DNA of 64,000 nucleotides from Streptomyces sp. QL37 (GCF_002941025.1 NZ_PTJS01000001.1:1984001-2048000); one strand, 5' to 3'. Shown: positions 27,201 through 35,444, counted from the first letter of the stretch. Notes: generated from the sequence alone by a model not told the origin. Numbers and translations: made by a program.

Positions 27201-30200
27201 CGTCGTCCTTCTCCTTGACGACGTCCTCGTCGGTCTTCTTCTCCTTGTCCTCGACGTCCGTGCGGACCTTGGCATGCCGCTCGGTCTTCTTGGTGCCGAG
27301 GGTCTTGAGCTCCTCGTCCTGCTCGGTACGCCAGTCGGCCCGCTCGGCGGTGACCTCGTCCAGAGCCTTGTCGCGCTCGCCCGCCTGGCTCTCGGTGTTG
27401 GCCGCGATCTCGGCGTCGACCTTCGCCTTGTGCTTCTGCTGCGAGTCGCGGAAGTCCCTGTCCTTGGTCTGCCGGCCCTCGGACATGCCCTTCTGTCCGT
27501 CGCTGAACGCGGCCTGGAACTGCGGCCCCTGTTCGTGCTCGGCCACTTCGGAGGCCGCCTCGGGGGGTACGGCTCCGGTGCCGGCTCCGCCGTCGGGCGC
27601 GCCGCCGTTGCCGCCCTGCCCGCCGGGCACCTTCGCCGTCATCTGCTCCTTGGGAGCATCGGGGTAGACCTGGTTCTCCCCCATCGGCCGGGCGGCGTCG
27701 TCACGGCCCGTCGTGACGGTGTCCTGGCCCTTGGTGTCCACGGCCGTGCCCTGCTCGCCCGCCGTCTGCTCGGCGGCACCCTGCATCTCCACGCCCGGGG
27801 CGTTGCCCGCCTGGGCGTTCTTCAGCGCCTCGTCCTTCGTCGGCAGCCCGGCGAACTTGGCGGCCAGCTCCGAGGCATCCACCTCGAAGCCCACCCAGCT
27901 CAGAACCTTGCCGATGCCGAAGCCCAGGGCCATCTTGAAGGTGTCCCAGCCTCCCGGCTCCTCCGCCTTCTCCGCCTCGATCTGGCCCTCGGGCTCCTTG
28001 GCACCCTTGACCTCGGCCTTCTCGTCCTCCGGAGCCTCGGACTTCTGCGCGGGGTCCTGGGAGTACTCGGCCGGTGCGTCGGCCTTCGGCTCGCCCTGGA
28101 GGGTCTGCGGCGCACCCGCCGGGCGCTCCATCGAGGGCGGCGCTGCCTCAAGGGTCTTGTGCTCGTCGCCGACGGTGCGGTCCACGGAACCGCTCACACC
28201 GGTCATCGCCTGCAGCGCCTTGTGCGGCTTGAGCTTGGAAGCGGTGGACAGGCCGGCTTCCGGGGCCACCCCGGAGAGGTTCGGTGCCGGTCCCGAGTCC
28301 CTCTTGCCCTTGCCGGGCGCGGCCGCTTTGGCCCCACCGCCGCCACGCGGTCCCCTGGCGGCGGGTGCCCGCTTCGACGCTGCGGCCTTGGGAGCAGGTG
28401 CGTCCTTCGCCGCTGTCGGGGCGTCGGCCGCCTTCGCGGGCTCCGGCGCTTCGGCGGCCCTGGGCGCGGGGGCCTCCGCACGGGAGACGGGTTCGCTGTC
28501 CGACGAGCCGCTGCCCCGAGACTCGTTCGGTGCCGCCCCGCCTGACGCATCCGCGGTGGACCCGCCGGTGACATGCGTGTCCCGGGCGGGCGAGGGGGCC
28601 TGCGAGTCCGCCGTCGGTTCGCTCCGGCCCGCCGGAGCCGCGTCCGTCTTCCTCTGCTCCTCCTTGGCAGCCGGCTCCGGCGCCGCGGCGTTCCCCGCCA
28701 CCGCCTGCGGCGAGGCCTTCTCCTGTGCACCGGATGACGCCTCGCCGCCGGCAGGCGTCCCCTGCTCCTCCTTGGCGGCCGCCTCCTTGGCATCGCTCCC
28801 TGCCTCGGGCTTGCCCGGCGCCTCCTGGACGGTCGTCTGCGCGGCGACCGGCCCGGCCTTCGGGTCGGAGCCGCTCTTCGGGTCGCGTGAGTCGGTCACC
28901 GGCCGCACGTCGGCAGCCTGTTCCAAGGCGAGTCCGCCGGGCTGTGTGTCTCGCTGCGCGCCTCGGTCGGCCTCGGCCGACGGCTCCGCGTCCGCGGGTA
29001 CGGCACCGTCCAGCTCGGGTTCGGCCTCCGCCGCAGCGTCTTCGGCGTCCTCCGCATCCCGCTCGGCCTGCACCCGGTCGGCCTTCGTCACCGGAGGGGC
29101 GGGGAACGACGGGGCAGCCACCGTGCCGGACGAGGAGGGGTCCAGCGTCTCCGCCGTCGGCACGGCGGACACGTCGAGGTCCTGCTCGGGCAGGTGGTCC
29201 TCCGGCTGGAGCCTGACGTCCCAGGCGCTCGGCTCCCCGCCGCCGACCTCCACCTCCGACTCGCTGCCGGAACCGAACGGATCGTCGTCGGACTGCTGCT
29301 CAGGACCGTCGAGGTCCTGGTTGCGCACGCCCTCGAGCGTGCTGAACGCGCCAGGCAGCTGGTCGTCCCTGCCGGCCTTGGCCGCCGAGCCCGTCGGCTG
29401 CTCCGAACCCCGCTTGTCCTCCTGCTTCAGCTGCTGGCCCGCCACGAGCGCGTCGACCGCGCCCGGACGGTTCCTGGCCGCGGACTCCTCCTCGCTCGCG
29501 GCCGGAGTGCCCCGCTGCTCCCGCCCTTCGCCGCCCTCGGCGGAGCCTGCCGTCTCCTTGCCTCCGCCCCCGGACTTCTCACCCGCCGAGGACGAGGAGG
29601 AGGACGAGCCGGAGGAGGAGGAGGACGCCGACTGCTGCTGAGGCGCCGCAGCCGGTGGTGCCGAAGCCGTGCCGGTGTCCTGGTCCTGCTCGTGGTCGCC
29701 GCCCTGCGGGGTGCTTCCGTCCTCCGGAGCACCGCCATGAGCGCCACCGTCGTCGTCCTGGTCCTTCTCCGGACCCGGCGCTGCCGCGGGCTGCTGCTCC
29801 TCCTCCCGCTGCTGCTCCTCCTCCCGCTGCTCCTCGGCGGACCGCTGCTGGGTCTCGCGCTCGTACCGCAGTTCCTCGACCGGATCGTTCTCGACAGTCG
29901 GCGCGTCGAGCGAGTTCCGCTCCAGGTCGTCGTAGGCCTCCACCTCGTCGACGAGGTCGAGCACCCGCTCGTGTTCCGAGCTGAGCAGCCTGGTCTCCAG
30001 GCGCTCCAGAACGGTTTCCTGCAACTCCTCGGGCAGCCGGGCCAGTTGCATACGGGTGCGCTTCGACCGGTCCTCGGGGTCACCGCGCAGCGACCGTACG
30101 ACGGAGTTGGCCAGCCGCTCCACCAGCGTTGCCGGATCGATCTGCTCCAGCCGGTTGCGGTCCGCGTCCACGGTCGCGTAGCGGAGCCAGCCCGGCGTCG

Positions 30201-30693
30201 AACGCCTCTCCTCGACCTGGGTCCCGGGCTCCCCGTCCCGTACGGACTCCTGCGCCGCCGCCTCCGCCTCACGTTCCGTCGTCTGCTGCGGCAGGCTCAC
30301 TTCGCCCAGGTCTCGCCCCGCCCGCAGCGCGCCCAGGCCGTGCGGGTTCTGCACCGTGTGCAGCAACTCGTGGGCGAGGAGGCGTTGGCCGTCCAGCGTG
30401 CCGGGCCGGTAGGCGCCCTCGCGGAAGAAGATGTCCTGGCCCACCGCCACCGCGTCGGCGCCCAGCATCTCGGTGAGCGCGCCCGAGTCCCGGTCGGTGT
30501 GCAGCCGTACCCGGCTGAAATCGTGCCCGAGCTGTTCCTCCAGCTCACGCCGTACGCTCAGGTCGAGCGGCTGGCCGGCGCCGCTGACGATGTTCTTCGG
30601 CTCGGGTGCGCGCGATGCGGCCCGCTCCTTGCGCTTACGCCGCTTGCCGGCCTGGTCCGGCCGCGCCTCCTGCTGGGAGTGGGACGCGCTCAT
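24202..30693 (-). CDS. 2163-residue DUF4157 (eCIS core domain) modular protein, possible toxin and tape measure
   Basis: Modules in order: DUF4157 at about 33-120, with RELEEQLGHDFSRVRLHTD and a zinc-protease-like HELLH (His108-His112); a helical segment near 165-280; a long disordered Ala/Pro/Glu/Ser region to about 1040; a charged coiled coil near 1050-1190; a chain of amphipathic hydrophobic helices near 1195-1536; a Lys/Asp/Pro/Gly linker of about 200 residues (1537-1736); and a compact C-terminal domain of about 427 residues that I do not recognise. DUF4157 marks cargo of extracellular contractile systems. The repeated hydrophobic helices also recall tape-measure proteins, and no other tape measure is present. 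The start ATGA overlaps the 95-residue gene. The 3' part has lower GC, suggesting exchange of the C-terminal domain. Confidence 0.85.
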   Translation of the reverse strand: MSASHSQQEARPDQAGKRRKRKERAASRAPEPKNIVSGAGQPLDLSVRRELEEQLGHDFSRVRLHTDRDSGALTEMLGADAVAVGQDIFFREGAYRPGTLDGQRLLAHELLHTVQNPHGLGALRAGRDLGEVSLPQQTTEREAEAAAQESVRDGEPGTQVEERRSTPGWLRYATVDADRNRLEQIDPATLVERLANSVVRSLRGDPEDRSKRTRMQLARLPEELQETVLERLETRLLSSEHERVLDLVDEVEAYDDLERNSLDAPTVENDPVEELRYERETQQRSAEEQREEEQQREEEQQPAAAPGPEKDQDDDGGAHGGAPEDGSTPQGGDHEQDQDTGTASAPPAAAPQQQSASSSSSGSSSSSSSAGEKSGGGGKETAGSAEGGEGREQRGTPAASEEESAARNRPGAVDALVAGQQLKQEDKRGSEQPTGSAAKAGRDDQLPGAFSTLEGVRNQDLDGPEQQSDDDPFGSGSESEVEVGGGEPSAWDVRLQPEDHLPEQDLDVSAVPTAETLDPSSSGTVAAPSFPAPPVTKADRVQAERDAEDAEDAAAEAEPELDGAVPADAEPSAEADRGAQRDTQPGGLALEQAADVRPVTDSRDPKSGSDPKAGPVAAQTTVQEAPGKPEAGSDAKEAAAKEEQGTPAGGEASSGAQEKASPQAVAGNAAAPEPAAKEEQRKTDAAPAGRSEPTADSQAPSPARDTHVTGGSTADASGGAAPNESRGSGSSDSEPVSRAEAPAPRAAEAPEPAKAADAPTAAKDAPAPKAAASKRAPAARGPRGGGGAKAAAPGKGKRDSGPAPNLSGVAPEAGLSTASKLKPHKALQAMTGVSGSVDRTVGDEHKTLEAAPPSMERPAGAPQTLQGEPKADAPAEYSQDPAQKSEAPEDEKAEVKGAKEPEGQIEAEKAEEPGGWDTFKMALGFGIGKVLSWVGFEVDASELAAKFAGLPTKDEALKNAQAGNAPGVEMQGAAEQTAGEQGTAVDTKGQDTVTTGRDDAARPMGENQVYPDAPKEQMTAKVPGGQGGNGGAPDGGAGTGAVPPEAASEVAEHEQGPQFQAAFSDGQKGMSEGRQTKDRDFRDSQQKHKAKVDAEIAANTESQAGERDKALDEVTAERADWRTEQDEELKTLGTKKTERHAKVRTDVEDKEKKTDEDVVKEKDDGDKKIQDENTKAEKDAEKQRDDSVEDSGNWVSKAFDWIKQKVIEIKNAIVRVIRAARDAVVGFIKNFKETVERWINEARTFIVDAIKNLIDDLIEFAKAMVRAVIELAGRIRKFIAGLIAAAIALVNRLAAALKQAITDLLDAIGKLLSGILDLLKKMLQAAVKAVVAAVKAVLDFASKLLSALGDWMLIAVDFLSDPGGWLGGAKNSAVDGAKNHLFREVKSAVKQWFTDKIQEIIGVPKAVLDKLLKGGMKMEEIVKEAWDAVVPQLPLIIGELVMTKVVAKLIPGAGWVMAVIDAIRTAWGALSAILSALGMVLDWLKSVRSGGAGILFAKAVAAGVVALLEVLYQALMTGIGKYVSKVGQRLKGVAAKLGKDKGGDKDRKKDGAGSDDKGGNKKNQDRDPKRDTAAPGKRPTTTTPKPDLTKPGKPRSNPGKGKDGKPEDKDAPKPDTRPTPSPKPEPKPEPPARPKTEPDTKPKPKDDTPGRPKGNDRDAPGKPKDQDPRRPRSDDKDGPSKPVKDKDKAKDGDRGPKKPRPGKDKDGKPKDKDKGKDPAREKQNKKDRRKKEEDSKESKDERLRKIIARMRPKLSRAARRGIPAPVMRALLAGMKGWYRLTALSVQKGGTEYSVKAVLNPEGSALDDLDEGEELARKNEDELLAALESQGSSLLEDSRLPMLAEKLGKEQEDYQGSRKKAKAEGKNPSAVTRKAREAAVEMFAIREGLRPAGSGFLPAHERIVMAGDENWDVQVSEQQGSFRAKDHPMRGKSSPGLIKVKSGFGMGGHYVTPPGGAAGGSVTDKLNLVQEQLEYYLRKHNRGGPSPALTARRLMKSAYFDILKGNLPSDPFFRDNVPAVETIGAAVRLMGTVEGARYPAAALTNVMAWQLADFPGATWEDVAARTNTMSPQHAVRASAYLVDPSGIAMDKGNSKTGGLTVEGQEDQAAVTAMRSNARLLLTRAFASKLSGALYLDEQALIDEFPEWAKHNAARYLSPGGIWVP
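25485..26085 (-). repeat. low-complexity Lys/Asp/Pro/Gly coding repeat
   Basis: Imperfect repeats built on CTTGTCC/CGGCTTG units encode about 200 residues of KDKD, KPKD, PGRPKG and PKPEPKPEPP type sequence. They link the hydrophobic middle of the DUF4157 protein to its C-terminal domain. Such repeats are prone to length change and recombination and could be where C-terminal domains are swapped. Confidence 0.75.
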
Positions 30694-30977
30694 CGCGTCA
30701 CCTCGCCCTCGCCCGAAAGGCCTGTGTGCACCGCGCGTGCCAGCTCCTGGCCGAGACGCCGCGCGGACAGGTCGGCGGGCAGCGGGGGCAGTCCTGTCAG
30801 CGCGTCCAGCGCCTGTCCGCCGTCGGCGGCGAGGGGGATGCCCCGTTCCCGTACGAGCCGGCCCAACTCCGCCTGGAACGCCTCCGACACGCGCTCCGGG
30901 TCCACCCGGCCGAAGCCGTCGAGCACCAGCTCGCCGATGTCCACCCGTACCGTGCGCTGCTGTTCGTTCAGACCCAT
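30690..30977 (-). CDS. 95-residue protein between ATPase and DUF4157 gene
   Basis: Small acidic to neutral soluble protein: MGLNEQQRTVRVDIGELVLD, then GRVDPERVSEAFQAELGRLV RERG and LSARRLGQELARAVHTGL. Secondary structure by eye is beta strand then three helices. It overlaps the AAA+ stop by ten bases and the DUF4157 start by four, so its synthesis is coupled to both. The family is not named here; similar short ORFs are expected beside DUF4157 genes. A chaperone or loading adaptor for the DUF4157 protein is a reasonable guess. Confidence 0.78.
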   Translation of the reverse strand: MGLNEQQRTVRVDIGELVLDGFGRVDPERVSEAFQAELGRLVRERGIPLAADGGQALDALTGLPPLPADLSARRLGQELARAVHTGLSGEGEVTR

Positions 30978-33025
30978 CCGTGCACCTCCGAAGGTGTCAG
31001 GGAACGGTCGAGCTTCAGGTACTCGGTACGGGCGGCCTCCAGCATGTGGCGCATCTGGAGCCGGTCGCCCTCCTCGGCCGCGAGGAACGCACCGGACAGC
31101 GCGATGTTGCGGATGGAACCGCCCGCCACGGTCAGGCGCGCCAGCAGCGCCGGGTCCACTCCCTTCATCGGCGCACGCGCGGGCAGCACCCGGCGCCAGA
31201 TCTCGGCGCGCTCGCTCTCGCCGGGGAACGGGAAGTCGACGACGAAGCGGATACGGCGCATGAACGCCGTGTCCAGCGCCTGCTTCATGTTCGTGGTGAG
31301 GATCGCGAGGCCCCGGTAGGCCTCCATCCGCATCAGCAGGTAGCTGACTTCGAGGTTGGCGTACCGGTCGTGGGAGTCCTTGACCTCGCTGCGCTTGCCG
31401 AACAGAGCGTCGGCCTCGTCGAACAGCAGCAGCGCTCCGCCCTGCTCGGCGGCGTCGAAGACCTTGCGCAGGTTCTTCTCGGTCTCGCCGATGTACTTGC
31501 TGACCACCTGGGAGAGATCGATGACGAACAGGTCCAGGCCCAGTTCCTTCGCCATCACCTCGGCGGCGAGCGTCTTGCCGGTGCCGGAACCGCCCGCGAA
31601 GAGCGCGGTGACGCCCAGCCCCCGGCGCAGGGTCCCGGCGAAACCCCACTCCTCGTAGACCGTCGGCCGCTGCCGCACATGTGCGGTGATCTCGCGCAGC
31701 ACCCTCAACTGCCGTTCCGCCAGCACGAGATCTCCCCAGACGGCCTGCGGCTCGATCCGGCGGCCCAGCCCGTCCATACCCATCCGGGCCTCGGTGAGGC
31801 CCGCCTGCCAGGCCAGCCCGGTCGCGTCCAGCTCGTCCTCTCCGGGCAGGTCCCTGGCCACGGCCGCTCCCGCCGAGCGGACCAGGTGCGGCGGCAGTGA
31901 GAACTGGGCCACGAGGTCGCGCAGGTCGCGCACCGACACATCCGGTACCTCGGCGAACGCATCGGTCCACACCCCGAGCTGCTCCTCCGCGTCCAGGGTC
32001 GGAACGACGACGCGCTCGCCTCGGGGGCGTGCCGTCGGGCGCGGATCGGAGCTCGACACGACCAGCGGCACGGCCGCGCTCTCGACGAACGCGTCGGTGG
32101 CCGCGGCCTGGTCACGGTCGAGGTCTCCGACCTCCACCAGCAGCGCCGCCGGGAGCAGGACCGCCTCACGTTGCCACAGGCGGGCCAGCAGGTCGCGCTG
32201 GGCGGGGTCGGCCGGGAGGTCGGCGGCCGACATCTCGTAGAGGTTGAGTCCCGAGCGGCCGGCCGCGACGGCGGCGATGTCCGCGCGGGTACGGAGATCG
32301 CCACCGACCAGCTCCACCCTCAGCGGTGCACCGCGCCCCGCCCCCGACCAGCCCGCCGCCACCCGGCTCGCCGCCAGACCGTAGGAGGCGGGCAGCGAGT
32401 CCGGCGCGGTGGCGCGGCGCAGCAGGCCGTGCAGCCGTGCGTCCAGATAGGGCGAGCCGACCAGGAAGTGCAGGATCCGCTCGTCGAGCCGGAGCCGGGA
32501 GGTGGTCAGGCGAGTCTCGTCGTCGAGCTCGACGATGCGCCAGCCCCGCAGGGGTGCGACGGGGGTGAGGGCGCTCCAGTGCGGGTCGGCCAGCGCGGCG
32601 AGGGAGAGCGAGAAGGTGGGGTGGGCGCGCTCCGGGTCGCCGCTGGCCGCGGCGCAGCGGGCAGCCGTGGTGGGGTCCAGTTCGGCCGCCGCGGCGAGCA
32701 GGACGATCTCGCGCTCGAACGGGCTGAGGCCGAAGCAGGCGACCAGGGCGTCGAGGGCGGCGGGGCCGGGCCGGGAGGCCAGGGCGGCGCCGCTGCCGGA
32801 CGGGGTGCCGGCGCTGTCGGAGGGGGCCACGGGGGCGCCGCCCTGTGCGGGTGGAGCGGCTCCCGGCGTACCGGCTGCCGCGGCGGCTGTACCCGAGCCG
32901 TGTGCCGCGCGTCCGGCGTGGGTGTCGACGCGGGCCAGCACGGCGTGGACGGCGTCCAGGAGTGCCCGGCCCTGCGCCGCCGTGTCGCGGTCCTCGCTCC
33001 GGCCTGCACCTTCGTACGCGCCCAT
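30968..33025 (-). CDS. AAA+ ATPase of the injection system (Afp15-like)
   Basis: 685 residues from the ATG at 33023-33025, which has GGGGGG seven bases upstream. Helical N-terminal domains with an Ala/Pro/Gly-rich segment near 45-85 precede one AAA+ module: Walker A GGSGTGKT near 477, SKYIGETEKNL after it, Walker B LLLFDEADALFGKR near 532, sensor ILTTNMKQALDTAFMRR and GGSIRNIALSGAFLAAEEG. This is the conserved ATPase of eCIS clusters (Afp15/Pvc15), thought to help load cargo or assemble the particle. It is directly upstream of the small protein and the DUF4157 cargo, which fits that role. A start eight codons upstream is possible. Confidence 0.92.
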   Translation of the reverse strand: MGAYEGAGRSEDRDTAAQGRALLDAVHAVLARVDTHAGRAAHGSGTAAAAAGTPGAAPPAQGGAPVAPSDSAGTPSGSGAALASRPGPAALDALVACFGLSPFEREIVLLAAAAELDPTTAARCAAASGDPERAHPTFSLSLAALADPHWSALTPVAPLRGWRIVELDDETRLTTSRLRLDERILHFLVGSPYLDARLHGLLRRATAPDSLPASYGLAASRVAAGWSGAGRGAPLRVELVGGDLRTRADIAAVAAGRSGLNLYEMSAADLPADPAQRDLLARLWQREAVLLPAALLVEVGDLDRDQAAATDAFVESAAVPLVVSSSDPRPTARPRGERVVVPTLDAEEQLGVWTDAFAEVPDVSVRDLRDLVAQFSLPPHLVRSAGAAVARDLPGEDELDATGLAWQAGLTEARMGMDGLGRRIEPQAVWGDLVLAERQLRVLREITAHVRQRPTVYEEWGFAGTLRRGLGVTALFAGGSGTGKTLAAEVMAKELGLDLFVIDLSQVVSKYIGETEKNLRKVFDAAEQGGALLLFDEADALFGKRSEVKDSHDRYANLEVSYLLMRMEAYRGLAILTTNMKQALDTAFMRRIRFVVDFPFPGESERAEIWRRVLPARAPMKGVDPALLARLTVAGGSIRNIALSGAFLAAEEGDRLQMRHMLEAARTEYLKLDRSLTPSEVHGWV

Positions 33026-33055
33026 GTCCTCACCCCCCGTGTTCCGCATTCCGGC

Positions 33056-33946
33056 TCAGTCCTTGTCGTCCGGCGTCGGCGTGCCGCTCTCCGCCGCCCG
33101 GCGGGGACGCGGCGGAGCCGCTCGCCTGGAGGCGGCCTTGGTGGGCTTGGCGGGGGCCTTGGCCGGGGTGGCCTCCGTCGCCGCTCCCTTCGGCGCCGCT
33201 CCCTTCGGCGCCGGGGCCTTCTTCGCGGGAGCCCGTTTCCGGGCACCGGAAGCGGCAGGGGCACCGGGAACGGCGGGCACAGGGTCCGCGGATGCCTCGG
33301 AACCCCCGTCAGCCCCGGGCGGTACCGGGGCCCCCGGCGTTCCGAACGGCACCGCCCGTACCGTGCGTTGCTCGACCGGCCTCGCCGGGACCGGCTTCTC
33401 GCGGCCCTCGATCACCACCAGCGACGCCTGATACGCCACCGACAGGGTGTAGGGGGTCTGGTGCAGCATTCCCCAGAGCTTGGACGTCTCGTCGACGTCC
33501 ATGACCGTCGGTGTGAAGCGCACCTGCTGAAGCGAGTCCGCCAGATCACTGCCCGCCAGATGCGGCCGTTCGGCGGCCAGTTCGATCAGTTCCCGTGGCA
33601 GCACCGGGATCTCGTGCAGCGTCCGTATCACGCATCCCAGCAGCCGCTGCCCGACCAGCTCCGTCTCCTCCCCGTACGCGCTGATCACGTAGTGCAGGTC
33701 CAGCGGTGCGGCCGCACGGTTGCGCAGGGTGCCGTCGGCGGCGCGGGTCGGCAGGTCGTTGTTGCGCATGGCGGCGTTCGGGGTCACCTGGTAGAGGAAG
33801 ACCGTGATGGTCGGCTCGACCGGCGGCTCCGCCGGCGGCTTACGGGTCTCCACCTTGACCGCGATGTCCATCTCGGGTCCCAGGTTGCTCTCGATCAGCA
33901 GGGCGAGTGCCTGGGTGACCGTGGCGACGGCGAGTGCGTTGCTCAT
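33056..33946 (-). CDS. DUF4255 tube-terminator protein (Afp16-like) with basic tail
   Basis: 296 residues from the ATG at 33944-33946. The N-terminal 195 (ALAVATVTQALALLIESNLG, PTITVFLYQVTPNAAMRNND and KLWGMLHQTPYTLSVAYQAS LVVIEG) match DUF4255 proteins, which cap the distal end of tube and sheath in Afp and PVC. The last 95 residues are Ala/Pro/Lys rich, with KRAPAKKAPAPKGAAPKGA and KAPAKPTKAASRR, like histone H1 tails, which is unusual for a capping protein. The stop lies 30 bases before the ATPase start. Confidence 0.87.
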   Translation of the reverse strand: MSNALAVATVTQALALLIESNLGPEMDIAVKVETRKPPAEPPVEPTITVFLYQVTPNAAMRNNDLPTRAADGTLRNRAAAPLDLHYVISAYGEETELVGQRLLGCVIRTLHEIPVLPRELIELAAERPHLAGSDLADSLQQVRFTPTVMDVDETSKLWGMLHQTPYTLSVAYQASLVVIEGREKPVPARPVEQRTVRAVPFGTPGAPVPPGADGGSEASADPVPAVPGAPAASGARKRAPAKKAPAPKGAAPKGAATEATPAKAPAKPTKAASRRAAPPRPRRAAESGTPTPDDKD

Positions 33947-33950
33947 GTCG

Positions 33951-34691
33951 TCAGTCCCTCTTCCCGCCACGCGACAGGTAGTCGTCCAGCGTCAGTACGG
34001 GGGCGGGCCGCCCGGTCCGCTGTACGGGGCGCCCGGCCGGTGAGGCGTTCGCCCCGGGCGGCGGCGCCGCGCTGACCTCCAGCCGGCCGATCTGCACGTG
34101 CACGACGCGTTCGGCCTGGCGCGGCGCCCGTCGCCCCACCGGGCCGGGCACCGCTCCGCGGGCAGCGGCGGAGTCGGAGCCGCGTGGCGCGGGGAGCGCC
34201 GCGACGCGCAGCGGTGCGGGGGCGGGCTGGGCCGGCCCCCCGGGCGCGGCGGGCGCCGGTGCCGGGGCGTCCGGTGCGGTCGACCGTGCCCGGCGCGCCG
34301 CACGCCCGGCTTCCTCCCCGCCGGGCCGCGACTTCGGTGACGGAGTCACCGGCGGCCGCAACAGGGGGGCCGGGAACGCTTCCGCGGGCAGGGACGGCTG
34401 TCCCTGCCCGGGCTGCGGCGCCTGCTCGGTGCGCACCACGGTGTGCCGCTCCGTACGCACCTCCAGGCCCGGCCGCACCAGATGGAGCCGGCCCTCGTCC
34501 GCCCGGGGGGCGGAAGGGATCAGCGCGGCCGGCTCGTCCGGCTCGGGCGGACCGTGGCGCAGGGCCTCGGCCCGCTCGAACGGGCCGGACAGCCGAGGCC
34601 GTACCCGCACCCGCGTGCCGGGTCCGCCCGTGCCGTCGGCCGCTGCCGCCGGCGTGTACCGGGCGAGCAGCCGGTCGAAGTAGTCAGCCAT
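33951..34691 (-). CDS. Pro/Ala/Arg-rich protein of the injection cluster, unknown
   Basis: 246 residues. Only the two ends look ordered: MADYFDRLLARYTPA at the N-terminus and, near the C-terminus, RVVHVQIGRLEVSAAPPPG followed by LTLDDYLSRGGKRD. The 170 residues between are Pro, Ala, Gly and Arg and are probably disordered. The start overlaps the stop of the upstream baseplate chaperone gene by eight bases, and four bases separate it from DUF4255. I do not recognise the family; position suggests a baseplate or cap-associated linker. Confidence 0.72.
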   Translation of the reverse strand: MADYFDRLLARYTPAAAADGTGGPGTRVRVRPRLSGPFERAEALRHGPPEPDEPAALIPSAPRADEGRLHLVRPGLEVRTERHTVVRTEQAPQPGQGQPSLPAEAFPAPLLRPPVTPSPKSRPGGEEAGRAARRARSTAPDAPAPAPAAPGGPAQPAPAPLRVAALPAPRGSDSAAARGAVPGPVGRRAPRQAERVVHVQIGRLEVSAAPPPGANASPAGRPVQRTGRPAPVLTLDDYLSRGGKRD

Positions 34692-35436
34692 CGGTACACA
34701 GCTCCAGGTAGTAACGACGCCGCAGGGGGCTGAGCGCCAGAATGTGCGGCTCGCTCCACCCGTAGGCGGTGGCGAGCAGATGGACATCGAGGAGCAGGTC
34801 CCGTGCCCAGCTGTCCAGTTCGGTCCAGAGGTAGGAGGTGATGTCCAGCTCGGCCGGGGTGGCCTCACCGCACTCCGGGCACGCCACGTTCAGCGTCACC
34901 TCGGCCGTCGGGTCGGCCTCGGCGGCCTTCTCGGCGATGAGCCGCTCCACCCGTTCGGGCAGCACGGCGGCCAGCCGCTCCACGGCGACGGGCTCGCCGC
35001 CCCGCAGTGCCCGCACCGTGCACCCCGTCACCAGCCTCCGGCGCGCCTCGGCGGGTGAGCCGGCCAGGCCGGCCGCCGCGAGGTCGGAGACGGTGGGCAG
35101 CCGGAACTCGACCACCCAGTCGTCCTCGGCCACCCGCAGCGGCCCCGGCGCGGGGCGAGCGCCGAGCGCACCGGCGTCGAGGTCGAATTCCATGGCCTCG
35201 CCGCAGGCGCCGCACTCGGTCCGCACCTGCATCCGCTCACCGAAGAGCGACCGGCGCAGCGCGAACAGATCAGCCTCCCGCTCGCCGACCGGCACCGACA
35301 GCAACTCGTCGGTACCGGCCCCCGGGCGGGCCGCCCGGTGCAGCAGCAGCGATTTCTCCGCCGCCCCCAGAGCCAGCCCGGCCTCCCAGGCGGCCAGTAG
35401 CTCCGCGGGCCCCACCGGGGCCGTCCCAGGGATCAC
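34684..35436 (-). CDS. zinc-ribbon baseplate hub/assembly chaperone-like protein
   Basis: About 250 residues from the GTG at 35434-35436 (start uncertain; no clear ribosome site, but it follows the tube stop by eight bases). WEAGLALGAAEKSLLLHRAA, LSVPVGEREADLFALRRSLF GERM and SYLWTELDSWARDLLLDVHL LATAYGWSEPHILALSPLRR resemble T4-type baseplate hub assembly proteins annotated in actinobacterial eCIS clusters. Two Cys pairs (ECGACGEAM and ACPECGEA) look like a zinc ribbon. Open sequence continues further upstream inside the tube gene but in another frame and is not protein-like. Confidence 0.78.
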   Translation of the reverse strand: MIPGTAPVGPAELLAAWEAGLALGAAEKSLLLHRAARPGAGTDELLSVPVGEREADLFALRRSLFGERMQVRTECGACGEAMEFDLDAGALGARPAPGPLRVAEDDWVVEFRLPTVSDLAAAGLAGSPAEARRRLVTGCTVRALRGGEPVAVERLAAVLPERVERLIAEKAAEADPTAEVTLNVACPECGEATPAELDITSYLWTELDSWARDLLLDVHLLATAYGWSEPHILALSPLRRRYYLELCTDG

Positions 35437-35444
35437 GACGACGT

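Noticed and set aside
26398..28545. Plus-strand Leu/Val-rich frame of 715 codons opposite the DUF4157 gene
   Set aside because: The Leu/Val richness comes from reading the Lys/Asp/Glu codons of the DUF4157 protein backwards.
30358..30372. HELLH motif taken as proof of a protease
   Set aside because: The motif is usual in DUF4157 and alone does not show activity; no third ligand could be placed.
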